Source: Methylobacterium bullatum (lineage in GTDB: Bacteria > Pseudomonadota > Alphaproteobacteria > Rhizobiales > Beijerinckiaceae). From it: a stretch of 64,000 bases of DNA. The stretch lies in contig LR743504.1 in assembly GCA_902712845.1 (NCBI GenBank), forward strand, positions 1,338,001 to 1,402,000. The letters are read 5' to 3'. This document shows, piece by piece, positions 1-8,286 of this stretch (positions are counted from its first letter, which is position 1; every line of letters begins with the position of its first letter). Position numbers and translations under genes: made by a program. Under the pieces are notes generated by a model. The model was not told the origin of the DNA. It ran no database searches and saw only the letters and a program-made list of their open reading frames with translations.

Positions 1-280
1 CTACGCGACCGATGCGATGGTGATCCCGAAGGGCGCTCCCGTATCCGGTGCCGACAAGATCGGCGCCTTCTTCGCCGGGCTGAAGGCCAAGGGGTTCGAG
101 GAGCACGCGATCAAGGTCAACTCGGCACAGATGAAGGGGGACGTTCTCCTCGTCACCGGGCGCTGGTCCATGTCCGGCCCCGGCGAGGGGGGCGCGAAGA
201 AGACGTTCGAGGGCAACTGGGTCAACGTCCTGGAGCGCGAGGGCAAGGACTGGCGCACGGTGCTGCACACCTGGAACTGA
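1..280 (+). CDS. SnoaL/NTF2-like protein, 3' end only
   Basis: Only the end of this gene lies in the window: the frame is open from base 2 and stops at TGA 278-280, giving about 92 residues. The peptide looks like the second half of a small NTF2/SnoaL-like (DUF4440-type) cone fold, with a strand carrying VTGRW and a final strand ending WRTVLHTWN. Members of this fold range from ketosteroid isomerase-like enzymes to binding proteins, and no catalytic residue can be picked out here, so no reaction is assigned. It converges on the portal gene with only 5 bases between the two stop codons. Its start and promoter are outside the window. Confidence 0.6.
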   Translation, partial: YATDAMVIPKGAPVSGADKIGAFFAGLKAKGFEEHAIKVNSAQMKGDVLLVTGRWSMSGPGEGGAKKTFEGNWVNVLEREGKDWRTVLHTWN

Positions 281-285
281 GTCCA

Positions 286-1446
286 TCACGGCGCCGCTCC
301 GTAGCCCACCGCCTCGCGTTTTTCCGCCTCGGTGAGGAAATCCGCCGCCTGGACCCGGCGCCAGAGCGATTCCCGCTCCGGCGCCAGGGCCTCGATGGCG
401 TCGAGATCGGGCTCCAGCCGGGCGGGGCCGAAGGCGGGTTCCAGCCATTGGGCGAGGCTCTCGGCGGTGCGGCGCGCCAACGGGATCACCGTCTGCCGGT
501 AGAAGGCGCGGTTGGCCTCGGCATAGTTGGCGTGGGTGTTGTCGCCCGCGAGGCCGAGCAGCAGGGGCGGCACGCCGAAGGCCAGCGCGATCTCGCGGGC
601 GGCCGCCGCCTTCGCCTCCACGAAATCCATGTCCTTGGGCGAGAGCGAGAGCGGCTTCCAGTCGAGGCCCCCCTCGAGCAGCAGGGGCCGGCCGGCATTG
701 GCGGCACCCTGGTAATTCGCCTCCAGCTCGCCCTTGAGGCGGGTGAACTGCGCGTCGCTCAGGGTCGCGCCGGTGGAGGTGGCGTAGACCAGCGCCCCGG
801 AGGGCCGGGCGGCGTTGTCGAGCAGCGCCTTGTTCCAGGCCCCGGCGGCGTTGTGTATGTCCAGCGCCACCGCCGCCGCTTCCATCGGCGACAGGCCGTA
901 ATGGTCGTCGGCCGGGTGGAACAGGGTGAGGTGGAGGATCGGCGGCACGCCCTCGCGGGTCTGGTCGTGCCGCAGCACCCGCCCGCCGACGGTATGGTCG
1001 TAGGCGATGGGCCATCCGTCGGGGCCGGGCACCACCCGCATCCTGTCCGGGCGCAGGGCGTGGAGTTCGCGCGGGGTGCCGTCGAGGCTCAAAGCTTCGA
1101 GATACGCGTTCCCGGAGACCATCAGGTGGCCATAGAGCGTCTCCAGCAGACGCGCGCCGCCCTCGCGGGCATTCGGCCGGGCGAGGAGGGCGAGGAGCGG
1201 ATGCGGCCCCGCCCGGTCCGTCAGCACCAGGGGCAGGGCGGCCGCAGCCTCGGCCACCAGCCGCACCGCCCGGTGGACGATGGCATTGCGCTGGAACCCC
1301 TCCCGCGCCAGGGCCCCGTAATCCCGCGCGGTCCAGACCGCCCGGCCCTCGCCATAGAAGGCGATGCCGAGGCCGGAAACCGGCGCCGCCTTGGTCTCGG
1401 CCACGGGAAAGGCGGCCCGCGCGAGGCGGGCGAGGAGGTTCGGCAT
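286..1446 (-). CDS. HK97-family phage portal protein (GTA-like)
   Basis: A 386-residue portal protein, which in phages and gene transfer agents forms the dodecameric DNA channel at one capsid vertex. Seen directly: an N-terminal region with YGALAREGFQRNAIVHRAV (about residues 43-61), a central SGNAYLEAL motif (111-119), and the family-typical GVPPLLLGLAGDNTHANYAE block (291-310). Length is close to the usual 390-420. It lies downstream of the terminase on the same strand, in the order HTH gene, large terminase, portal that is known at the start of alphaproteobacterial gene transfer agent clusters. A prohead protease and capsid gene would normally follow; instead a plus-strand gene converges on it. 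Start is ATG 1446; no better one is visible. Confidence 0.85.
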   Translation of the reverse strand: MPNLLARLARAAFPVAETKAAPVSGLGIAFYGEGRAVWTARDYGALAREGFQRNAIVHRAVRLVAEAAAALPLVLTDRAGPHPLLALLARPNAREGGARLLETLYGHLMVSGNAYLEALSLDGTPRELHALRPDRMRVVPGPDGWPIAYDHTVGGRVLRHDQTREGVPPILHLTLFHPADDHYGLSPMEAAAVALDIHNAAGAWNKALLDNAARPSGALVYATSTGATLSDAQFTRLKGELEANYQGAANAGRPLLLEGGLDWKPLSLSPKDMDFVEAKAAAAREIALAFGVPPLLLGLAGDNTHANYAEANRAFYRQTVIPLARRTAESLAQWLEPAFGPARLEPDLDAIEALAPERESLWRRVQAADFLTEAEKREAVGYGAAP

Positions 1447-1470
1447 GGGAATGTCCTCGACGGGGAAACA

Positions 1471-1520
1471 CCCCTCCCCCCTCTGCGGGGGAGGGTGGTC
1501 GCGGAGCGACCGGGTGAGGG
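1471..1520 (+). repeat. REP-like palindromic element, forward copy 1
   Basis: A GC-rich element with the layout shared by five other copies: CCTCCCCCCTCTGCGGGGG, then GAGGGTGG, then a short hairpin (here GGTCGC-GGA-GCGACC), then a GGGTGAGGGG tail. It lies in the gap between the portal start and the terminase stop. Confidence 0.8.
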
Positions 1521-1540
1521 GCGGCGCAGGTCTATTCTGA

Positions 1541-1681
1541 GAAGGCGGCAGCCGACGGTGAGGGGGCTTGGCCGAAGGAGCCCCACCCGGAGATACCCCC
1601 TCACCCTCGCCCTGGCGGGCTCACGTCGCCTCCCGGCAAGGGGAGGACGACGTCCTCTCCCCGCCCGGCGGGGAGAGGGGG
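1541..1681. repeat. composite repeat, portal/terminase gap
   Basis: Contains a 25-base module (1544-1568) found again as a perfect reverse complement at 41540-41564, and a hairpin of the form CCTCTCCCCGC / GCGGGGAGAGG (1654-1678) closely like the two at 41427-41450 and 41595-41618. The middle part has ACCCCCTCACCCTCGC-type sequence. No gene is seen; this fills the 275-base gap together with the element just before it. Confidence 0.7.
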
Positions 1682-1721
1682 ACGCCGCCTCTTCCGAAGT
1701 GGGACGCGCGGCGTACGCCGC

Positions 1722-2999
1722 TCACATCCGCCGGATCCGCGGCTCGGCCCTCAGGCCCAGCATCAGGTGGGTCAGCGCCCAGACGAGGGCGTCGAGGCGG
1801 TCGGGTGAGGCGCCGCTGGAGAGGCCGCCCGGCCCGAAATCGCAGAGCTCGTCCTCCAGGGCCGGCAGGCTGCCCACATGGTGGACGCGGCCCTGCGCGT
1901 AGAGCACCGAGACCGGCTCGGCCCGCAGATACTTGCCCCGCGTCGCCCGCACCGGGATCACCGGCACCGAGGCGTCGACCTCGGCGATGACCGCGATGGC
2001 CATCTCGCCGCCCTGGTTGACCTCGACCACGAGGCTGTCCGCCTCCAGGCGGTGATAGAGCGCCAGGGCCGCGCCGGCCCAGGCCTGCGGGCTCGCCCGG
2101 CCCAACGTGGCGTCGGCGACCACATAGGCATGCCCGTCCGGCCCGAGCCCGGCGGCGACGATCCCGCAGGCATCGGCCCCGGCTTTCGAGGAGGCGGGCG
2201 GGTCCACCGCCACGACGATCCGCCGAAGCTCCGGCATCCCGTCCCGGCGCGCGGCCTCGATCCCCTCCCGCGTCCAGAGCGCGTCGGGCCGGTCCTCGAT
2301 CAGCTCGCCGTCGAGCTCCTGCCGCCCGAGCCGCGTGCCGGCATAGCGCCCCACCACGGCGTCGAGGAAGGACGGCGCGAGGTTGGCGGCGTTGTCGGCG
2401 GTGCGCGAGCGGCTCACCACGGTGAGCGGGTCGGCGAGGATGCGGCGGATCAGCGGGATCGGCCGGGGCGTGGTGGTGACGAGGTTGCGCGGCCGCTCAC
2501 CGAGGCGCAGGCCGAACTGGATCATGTCGTAGGTGGCGTCCGGCCGGCGCCATTTGGCGATCTCGTCGGACCAGGCGGCGCCGAATTGCGGCCCGCGCAG
2601 GGAATCCGGCTCCTCGGCGGAGAAGGCCATCGCCACCGCGCCGTTGGCCCATTCGAGCCGCCGCCGCGAGGGCGCCCAATGCGGCCGCGCCCCGGAGAGC
2701 GCCAGCAGGCCGGACGGCCCCTCGATCATCACGTCGCGCACGTCGGCATAGGTCTCGCCGATGAGGGCGATGCGGCTCACCGCCCGGGCGCAGAAGGAGG
2801 GGTCGCCCGTGGCCAGCGCCCGCACCCATTCGGCCCCCGTGCGGGTCTTGCCCGAGCCGCGCCCGCCGATCACCGCCCAGGTCGTCCAGTCCTCTCGCGA
2901 CGGGCAGGGCGGAAGCTGGTCGGTCCGGGCGTTATGGAGCCAGTCCGAGGCCAGCGCCCGGATCAGGTGTGGCGGCAGGCTCGCCAGGAAGCCCGGCAT
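1722..2999 (-). CDS. large terminase / DNA-packaging ATPase (GTA-like TerL)
   Basis: Phage-type large terminase, the motor that cuts and pumps DNA into an empty capsid. From ATG 2999 it is 425 residues. Seen: Walker A GGRGSGKT at residues 45-52 in the setting DWTTWAVIGGRGSGKTRTG, which is very characteristic of gene transfer agent TerL; an acidic WSDEIAKW Walker B-like segment; and in the C-terminal RNase H-like nuclease half the acidic motifs VAVDPPASS and RLDALVWAL. The frame is open further upstream to 3125, but that would overlap the HTH gene by almost 200 bases; the 2999 start leaves a 68-base overlap and matches where homologues begin. Confidence 0.85.
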   Translation of the reverse strand: MPGFLASLPPHLIRALASDWLHNARTDQLPPCPSREDWTTWAVIGGRGSGKTRTGAEWVRALATGDPSFCARAVSRIALIGETYADVRDVMIEGPSGLLALSGARPHWAPSRRRLEWANGAVAMAFSAEEPDSLRGPQFGAAWSDEIAKWRRPDATYDMIQFGLRLGERPRNLVTTTPRPIPLIRRILADPLTVVSRSRTADNAANLAPSFLDAVVGRYAGTRLGRQELDGELIEDRPDALWTREGIEAARRDGMPELRRIVVAVDPPASSKAGADACGIVAAGLGPDGHAYVVADATLGRASPQAWAGAALALYHRLEADSLVVEVNQGGEMAIAVIAEVDASVPVIPVRATRGKYLRAEPVSVLYAQGRVHHVGSLPALEDELCDFGPGGLSSGASPDRLDALVWALTHLMLGLRAEPRIRRM

Positions 3000-3681
3000 C
3001 CGGCCGCTCGCCGAGGCATGCCGCATAGCGCGCCGCGATTGCCGCGCGCAGGGCGGGCAGGTCGCTGTCATCGGCCGGGGGGCGGGACGTCTCAGAAGCC
3101 CCGTCCGCAAGGTTGCGCTGCGCATCGCTCCGCTCCCGGTCTTCGCTGGAGAGGTCGTCGAGCAGCCGTTTCAGGCCGCCGAGGTCGCGCAGCACCTTCG
3201 CGGAATCGAGCGCGGGCGGCGTCTCGCCGCTCAAGGCCGCGTCGAATCGCGCGATCTGGCGGCCGATATGGGCGCGCAGGGCCTCGCCCAGATTGTCCAT
3301 CACCCGCGCCGCCGGAGGGGCCGCCCCGGCCTTCGGCGGACGCGGCGCCGGGCGGGCGCGCGGCCTGCGCTCGAAGCCGCAGGCGCGGAACAGGGCCGGC
3401 GCGCCGGCGACGGTGCCGCCCAGCGCTAGAGCCAGCGTCGCGGGCTCGACCTCCATCATCCCGTAGAGCGTCTCCACGGCGCGCCGCCGCGCGGGCGCCC
3501 AGGCTCCGGGGTCGAGCCGACGCTGCGCGTCGCTCACCCCCTCGCGCCAGCCATAGTGTCGGTTCCACGTGCTGATCGTCTGGGCGCGGACCCCCGTCCG
3601 CTCCGCGATCTCGCGGCTCGTCATGCTTGTCGTCCGCATCAGTTGCTCGACGAGCCGGCGTGTCTCCAAGGGAAGCTCCAT
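2932..3681 (-). CDS. HTH protein, possible small terminase / GTA gene 1
   Basis: A 249-residue protein directly upstream of, and overlapping, the large terminase. The N-terminus reads as a helix-turn-helix (MTSREIAERTGVRAQTISTW, about residues 20-39), as in small terminase subunits that recognise the packaging site or as in a regulator. A Pro/Arg/Ala-rich linker follows (about 100-125), then a helical C-terminal half with VLRDLGGLKRLLDDLSSED, which could form a coiled coil. It is longer than typical GTA small terminases, so this assignment rests on position and the HTH. A stretch of this gene (3331-3409) recurs at about 90% identity at 6612-6690. Confidence 0.55.
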   Translation of the reverse strand: MELPLETRRLVEQLMRTTSMTSREIAERTGVRAQTISTWNRHYGWREGVSDAQRRLDPGAWAPARRRAVETLYGMMEVEPATLALALGGTVAGAPALFRACGFERRPRARPAPRPPKAGAAPPAARVMDNLGEALRAHIGRQIARFDAALSGETPPALDSAKVLRDLGGLKRLLDDLSSEDRERSDAQRNLADGASETSRPPADDSDLPALRAAIAARYAACLGERPDAGLPGEPAATPDPGAGLGLAP

Positions 3682-3992
3682 CTCGCTGCCCCTCTCGTCA
3701 CAGTTCTTGAGCGTTCCTCATTGATACCCGAGGAGCGTCACGCTGTCAATCATAAATTCCTATTATAGGATTTATAGGATTGAATTCCGTGGGCCGTATG
3801 GCGTGGCGGTGAAACGCCTCCCGCTTCGTCGCGGTGGCTCTCGATCCTGAGAAGCCTCCAGCGAGGCCACGCTCCGGAGAGCCTCGCCGGTCCGATCCGG
3901 GATGGATCGCACCGGGTGCCGACCTGCTGTCGTAGCGCCCCCGGCCCACCGAACGGTGGAACGGGGGCACGGGTAGCGCGTCGCCGAGACGA
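3682..3992. other. intergenic region with AT-rich dyad
   Basis: 311 bases between the HTH gene start and the katG stop. The only structure seen is the AT-rich operator-like site at 3748-3786 listed separately; the rest is ordinary GC-rich sequence without a credible frame. Confidence 0.5.
3748..3786 (-). promoter_or_regulatory. AT-rich operator-like dyad before the packaging genes
   Basis: An island of A/T in a GC-rich region, 67-105 bases upstream of the HTH gene start. It contains a perfect dyad TCCTAT-T-ATAGGA (3758-3770) followed by a third half-site ATAGGA (3774-3779). The spacing and position suit a repressor binding site or promoter for the minus-strand packaging genes. The binding protein is unknown. 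Confidence 0.45.
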
Positions 3993-6308
3993 TCAGGCCG
4001 CCATGGCGCCGTAGCGCCGGTGACCCTTCACATCGAACCGGTCCAGCATCATCACCTTGTCCCAGACCCGGACGAAATCCGCCACGAACCGAGTCTGCCC
4101 ATCGCTGCCGGCATAGGCATCGGCGATGTTGCGTAGCTGCGCGTTCGATCCGAAGACGAGATCGTTGCGCGTGGCCTCGAACTTCGTCTGCCCGCTGTCC
4201 CGGTCCTTGAGGGCGAAGGACGTCCCGGCCGCGTCGGCCTTCTCCCAGACCAGATCGGTGTCGGTCAGGTTCCGGAAGAAGTCCGTCGTCAGCACGCCGA
4301 CCCGGTCGGTGAAGATGCCCCGGTTCGACCCGTCGTGGTTGGCGTTGAGGGCGCGCAGGCCGCCGGTCAGCACCACCCATTCCGGCGCGGTCAGCGTCAG
4401 CAGGTTGGCCTTGTCGAGGAACATCTCCTCCGGCGCCAGGCGCTGCGCCATCTGCTCGAACCCGTCATCGACGTAGTTGCGGAAGCCGTCGACGACGGGT
4501 TTCAGCCACTGGAACATCTCGATGTCGGTCAGGTCCTGAGTGGTGTCGACCCGGCCGGGCGTGAACGGCACCTGCGTCTCGACCCCGGCATCCCCGGCGG
4601 CCTTCTCCACGGCGGTACAGCCGGCGAGCACGATGAGATCGGCCAGAGAGACCTGCTTGCCGTCGGTGCGGCCGCCGTTGAACTCGGCCATGACCCCGCG
4701 GAGCGCCTCGACCACGGGCGCGGCCCGGCGGTTGACCGCCCAGTCCTTCTGCGGGGCGAGAGCGAGACGGCCACCGTTGGCGCCGCCGCGCTTGTCACTG
4801 TCGCGGTAGGTCGAGGCGGCCGAGAAGGCCGTGAAGGCGAGATCCGAGACCGAAAGGCCCTTGGCCAGGATCGCCTGTTTGAGGGCCGCGACCTCGGCCT
4901 CGCCGACCGGGGCGTAGGCGGCATCGGGGATCGGGTCCTGCCACAGCAGGCCGTCCTCGATCGTCGCCTCCGGACCCAGGTAGCGGTGCTTGGGACCCAT
5001 GTCGCGGTGGGTGAGCTTGTACCACGCCTTGGAGAAGGCCTGCGTGAAGGCGTCGAAATCGTTGAGGAACTTCTCGCAGACCTTGCGGTATTCCGGATCG
5101 ACCTTGAGGGCGATGTCGGAGGTCATCATCATGAGCGGATGCATCTGGCCGGCCACATGGGCGTCGGGGGTCCTCGGCGCGTTCGGATCCTTCGGGGTCC
5201 ATTGCAGGGCGCCGGCCGGGCTCTTGGTCTGCTCCCACTCGAACTTGAACAGGTTCTCCAAGTAGGCATTGTCCCATTTCGTCGGGTCGGGGGTCCAGCT
5301 GCCCTCGATGCCGTTGGTCATCGTGTCCTTGCCGGCGCCCTTCGGGTTGTGCCAGCCGAGCCCCATCGCCTCCATCGGCGCCATTTCCGGCGGCGGCCCG
5401 ATCTCCTTGGCCGGGACCATGCCGTGGCTCTTGCCGAAGGCGTGGCCGCCGGCGATGAGCGCCACGGTCTCCTCGTCGTTCATGGCCATGCGGGTGAACG
5501 TCGTCCGGATGTCGTTGGCCGAGCCCTGCGGATCGCCGTTGGCGTAGGGACCCTCCGGATTCACGTAGATCAGCGCCTGGTGGGAGGCGGCGAGGGGGTT
5601 CTCCAGGTCGTAATCGGCGTTGCCATTCTTGCCGCGCCAGCGCTTGTCCCGGTTGACCATCTCGTCGAAGCTCGACACCGAGCCCATTTCGACGACCTCC
5701 GGACCCCAGTAAGTGGCGTTGTCCGCCTCCCAGGCGTCGAGGCGCCCGCCGGCGAACCCGTAGGTCGGCAGGCCCATGATCTCCAGGGCGCAATTGCCGG
5801 TGAGCACCATCAGGTCGGCCCAGGAAAGGGCGTTGCCGTATTTGTGCTTGATCGGCTGCAAGAGGCGGCGCGACTTGTCGGTGTTGCCGTTGTCCCACCA
5901 GCTCGAGATCGGCGCGAAGCGCTGCATCCCGGTGCCGGCGCCGCCCCGCCCGTCCGCGATGCGGTAGGTGCCGGCCGAGTGCCAGGCCATGCGGATCATC
6001 TGCGGGCCGTAATTGTTGTAATCGGACGGCCACCACGCCACCGACGAGGTGAGGAACTGCTTGATGTCGCTCTTGAGGGCGTCGAGGTCGATGGTCTCGA
6101 AGGCTTTGGCGTAGTCGAAATCCGGCCCGAGCGGATCGGCCGCGAGGCCGTTCTGATGCAGCAGTTCGACCCTCAGGCGGTGCGGGTACCAGTTCTCCAG
6201 CGCCGGGCGGCTGCCGAGGGCTCCGCCGATGCGGTCGCCTCCGAACGGGCATTTGCCTGCCATCGGGTACGATTCGGTGTTGGTCTTGTCGGTCTTCAAT
6301 TCGGTCAT
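3993..6308 (-). CDS. katG: catalase-peroxidase KatG
   Basis: Bifunctional haem enzyme that removes hydrogen peroxide. From ATG 6308, which has AGGGAAAC upstream, it is 771 residues, slightly longer than the usual 720-750. The distal haem side shows R106, W109 and H110 ([12 protein letters not shown]); the proximal histidine is H289 in [10 protein letters not shown]. The residues forming the Met-Tyr-Trp crosslink needed for catalase activity are all present: W109, Y248 (YVNPEGP) and M274 (RMAMNDEET). The second, haem-free peroxidase-like half follows to the C-terminus. A TTG one codon upstream is less likely as start. It stands alone: no OxyR or Fur gene adjoins it, and its flanks carry two copies of a terminase-side gene fragment. 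Confidence 0.96.
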   Translation of the reverse strand: MTELKTDKTNTESYPMAGKCPFGGDRIGGALGSRPALENWYPHRLRVELLHQNGLAADPLGPDFDYAKAFETIDLDALKSDIKQFLTSSVAWWPSDYNNYGPQMIRMAWHSAGTYRIADGRGGAGTGMQRFAPISSWWDNGNTDKSRRLLQPIKHKYGNALSWADLMVLTGNCALEIMGLPTYGFAGGRLDAWEADNATYWGPEVVEMGSVSSFDEMVNRDKRWRGKNGNADYDLENPLAASHQALIYVNPEGPYANGDPQGSANDIRTTFTRMAMNDEETVALIAGGHAFGKSHGMVPAKEIGPPPEMAPMEAMGLGWHNPKGAGKDTMTNGIEGSWTPDPTKWDNAYLENLFKFEWEQTKSPAGALQWTPKDPNAPRTPDAHVAGQMHPLMMMTSDIALKVDPEYRKVCEKFLNDFDAFTQAFSKAWYKLTHRDMGPKHRYLGPEATIEDGLLWQDPIPDAAYAPVGEAEVAALKQAILAKGLSVSDLAFTAFSAASTYRDSDKRGGANGGRLALAPQKDWAVNRRAAPVVEALRGVMAEFNGGRTDGKQVSLADLIVLAGCTAVEKAAGDAGVETQVPFTPGRVDTTQDLTDIEMFQWLKPVVDGFRNYVDDGFEQMAQRLAPEEMFLDKANLLTLTAPEWVVLTGGLRALNANHDGSNRGIFTDRVGVLTTDFFRNLTDTDLVWEKADAAGTSFALKDRDSGQTKFEATRNDLVFGSNAQLRNIADAYAGSDGQTRFVADFVRVWDKVMMLDRFDVKGHRRYGAMAA

Positions 6309-6785
6309 CAATGTTTCCCTTGGCGCGGGGCGGGGGCCATCGAAAGGATCGGGTCGCGTGTCTGTCGCCCGAGGCGGCGCAAGGCGTGCAGCGCCCCGAG
6401 CGACAGCAACTTTCGCGCGACCCAGCGCTGCGAGCGAAATCAGGCGCGCCTAACAAAAATCAAGGTGCCGTCGCCGCCGATCTTTGCCGCAGGACGTCCC
6501 AAATGCCCGGCGCGAAGCCGTCTCACATTCGCGCGAGGTTCCGGCGCGTACCCCGCTTCCGGGCGACGGCGATCCTGCGCGCGGCAGGACGGGCGCAACG
6601 GTTCACTCGGGCTTCGGCGGACGCGGCGCCGGGCCGGCGCGCGGCTTCCGGTCAAAGCCGCAGCCGTGGAACAGGGCCGTCGCGCGGCCACCCCGGCCGC
6701 GAGGCAGATTGAGGAGCGGGCACGCGACCGCCGCCCTTCGGAGGCGGAGCGCATCACGTTTCCCCCGCTCAGGCCGGAATCGCAT
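6309..6785. other. intergenic region upstream of katG
   Basis: 477 bases between the katG start and the next minus-strand gene. Apart from the duplicated gene fragment at 6612-6690, no intact gene, terminator or clear promoter can be picked out by eye. Confidence 0.4.
6612..6690 (-). pseudogene. fragment duplicated from the HTH/terminase-side gene
   Basis: These 79 bases match 3331-3409 inside the HTH gene with about 8-10 differences, in the same orientation. The translated fragment on the minus strand reads TALFHGCGFDRKPRAGPAPR against [20 protein letters not shown] in the intact gene. The similarity ends abruptly on both sides, so it is a scrap and not a gene. It could be the relic of a second packaging locus or a short mobile repeat that also occurs inside the intact gene. 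Confidence 0.6.
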
Positions 6786-7283
6786 CTACACTCGGCGGCG
6801 TCCGGGGCGGGGCATGATCGTCGCCGGGCAGGGCGGCGGGTCGTCGTCGTCGTCGTTTCGACGGCGCGGGCGGAGATAGCGGTGCAGGTTCGCGAAGCGC
6901 GGCCGGCGGCGTGGGGCGGGGCGATGGGTGCCGGGGGCGGCCGTCTCCGGTGGCGAATCCCCGTCGATCTCGGCGAGCGCCACGAGCAGGGCATCGACGG
7001 TGACCGGTTCGGCGCGGGATCCCGTCAGGCAGCGCAGGCCCGGCGCGTTCTCGAGGGCGCAGGCGTCCGAGACCCAGGAGGCCAGGATCGTCCGCTTCTC
7101 CTCGCGGGACAGGAGCGGGTGCGCCAGCACCTCCCGCGGATGGCGGAACACGTCCCCGGGCGCCACGAGCGCCTGCCACGCCTCGAACGAGGCGGACTGG
7201 GTCGCTGCGGGGTTCATGGGGCCGTTCATGAGACCGGACGTTCCGAGGCCGGAACGGGACAAGTGCGTCTCCCTCATCGACAT
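6786..7283 (-). CDS. conserved hypothetical protein, 165 aa
   Basis: Starts at ATG 7283 with GGAGG seven bases upstream. The central part (about residues 35-110) has a well-formed conserved-looking core: FRHPREVLAHPLLSREEKR, then ILASWVSDACALENAPGLR, then VDALLVALAEIDGD. I associate this pattern with small uncharacterised proteins of Methylobacterium and relatives, but no function is known to me. The C-terminus is arginine-rich followed by NDDDDDPPPCP, a low-complexity tail. It lies downstream of hsp20 on the same strand, separated by two strong hairpins, so it is probably transcribed on its own. Confidence 0.65.
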   Translation of the reverse strand: MSMRETHLSRSGLGTSGLMNGPMNPAATQSASFEAWQALVAPGDVFRHPREVLAHPLLSREEKRTILASWVSDACALENAPGLRCLTGSRAEPVTVDALLVALAEIDGDSPPETAAPGTHRPAPRRRPRFANLHRYLRPRRRNDDDDDPPPCPATIMPRPGRRRV

Positions 7284-7377
7284 GATCGATCCTCCCTGAT
7301 GGCTGTGAGGCAGGACTAAAACGATGCGGCCCTCGCGGGCCCGAAGGCCCCCGAGGTTCGACTCTCATGGCTCATAC

Positions 7378-7410
7378 CAGACCTCGATGAGTCTGACTCA
7401 TCGAGGTCTG
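7378..7410 (-). terminator. perfect 33-base dyad between hsp20 and the next gene
   Basis: Arms CAGACCTCGATGAGTC and its exact complement, with one central base: 16 bp without a mismatch. It lies about 90 bases past the hsp20 stop. There is no T run, so it may be a Rho-independent-like hairpin, an mRNA-end stabiliser or a protein site. Confidence 0.55.
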
Positions 7411-7446
7411 CCCGCGCGACGGCGCGGCGGCGGTCGTCCGCCGGAC

Positions 7447-7482
7447 CTCACCGACCCTGACCGATGGGCCAGGGTCGGTGAG
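7447..7482 (-). terminator. hairpin just after hsp20
   Basis: Perfect 13-bp stem CTCACCGACCCTG with a 10-base loop, 20 bases past the hsp20 stop. Position suits a terminator or 3' stability hairpin, though no U tract follows on the minus strand. Confidence 0.55.
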
Positions 7483-7501
7483 ACTTGGTACAAGGGCGGG
7501 T

Positions 7502-8008
7502 TCAGGCCGCCTTGGCGTGGTCCTCGACCTGCGCGTGCGCGTTGTCCTGACCGATGGGGCTCGTCGCGCCGGCGATGGCGATGCGGCGGGGCTTGAGGGC
7601 CTCCGGCACTTCGCGCTTGAGGTCCACGGTCAGCAGCCCGTTGTCGAGGCTGGCGCCCGTGACCCTCACGTGGTCGGCCAGGTTGAACGTCTGCCGGAAC
7701 GGCCGCGTCGCGATCCCGCGATGCAGATAGGCGCGCTCCCCGTCCTGGTCGGTGGTCCGGTCGCTTCTCCGGCCGGCCTTCTGGCCCGTGACCTCGAGAA
7801 CGGTGTCGTGCTGCGTCAGGCCGATCTCATCCGGCATGAAGCCGGCGACCGCCATGGTGATGCGATAGGCATCGTCGGCCACCTTCTCGATGTCGTAGGG
7901 CGGCCAGGTCGTCGAGGGTTCGACGCGGGCTGCCTGGTCGAGCAGCGAGATCATGCGGTCGAAGCCGACGGTCGAGCGATAGAGCGGTGCGAAATCCAAG
8001 GTCCTCAT
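7502..8008 (-). CDS. small heat shock protein, Hsp20/IbpA family
   Basis: ATP-independent holdase chaperone that binds unfolding proteins in the cytoplasm. 168 residues from ATG 8008, chosen because AGGAGG sits 8 bases before it; a GTG at 8014 is in frame but badly spaced. The N-terminus FAPLYRSTVGFDRM is the class A (IbpA-like) signature of proteobacteria. The alpha-crystallin domain runs from about residue 38 (PPYDIEKVADDAYRITMAVA) through LHRGIATRPFRQTFNLADHV to the GLLTVDLKREVPE strand carrying the conserved G-x-L motif. The leader resembles a ROSE thermometer (see next entry), so control is probably at translation by temperature as well as by the RpoH-type sigma factor encoded at 57 kb. 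Confidence 0.93.
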   Translation of the reverse strand: MRTLDFAPLYRSTVGFDRMISLLDQAARVEPSTTWPPYDIEKVADDAYRITMAVAGFMPDEIGLTQHDTVLEVTGQKAGRRSDRTTDQDGERAYLHRGIATRPFRQTFNLADHVRVTGASLDNGLLTVDLKREVPEALKPRRIAIAGATSPIGQDNAHAQVEDHAKAA

Positions 8009-8066
8009 GACCACATCCTCCTAAGAGCAACGTGATGATAAAGGCCGCCGGACACCGTGTCCGGCG
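8009..8066 (-). promoter_or_regulatory. ROSE-like RNA thermometer in the hsp20 leader
   Basis: On the minus strand the ribosome-binding site lies in TTGCTCTTAGGAGGAT, which closely follows the UUGCUC..GGAGGAU hairpin known from rhizobial ROSE elements, where the Shine-Dalgarno is paired at low temperature. Here CTC can pair with GAG across UUAG, and AUCAC with GUGGU outside. A perfect dyad GCCGGACAC-GTGTCCGGC (8047-8065) lies just upstream and would form the preceding hairpin. Structure predicted by eye only. Confidence 0.6.
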
Positions 8067-8286
8067 CCAAGGTGCGAGCGGTTCGTGGCCTCGCACGCGT
8101 GAAACGCAGAGGGCGGGATGCGGTTCCGGGCCGATATGGATTTTTTCACGGTGTGGGGGGCGGGCTTCGGACCCGCCTTCCCGCGCGAGGGGGTGCTGGA
8201 GCCACCCTTCTTCGCTTCGAAGCAGAGCGCGTCCCTCTCCCCGCAAGGGCTTCTGCGTTGTCGGTTTTTCCGGTTTGAAGGGACGG

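Noticed and set aside
286..3681. Complete prophage or functional gene transfer agent
   Set aside because: Only three packaging genes are present; no capsid, tail, lysis or integrase gene is in the window.
4335..7319. 994-codon plus-strand frame opposite katG
   Set aside because: Shadow of katG; runs across intergenic DNA and a second gene without any recognisable motif.
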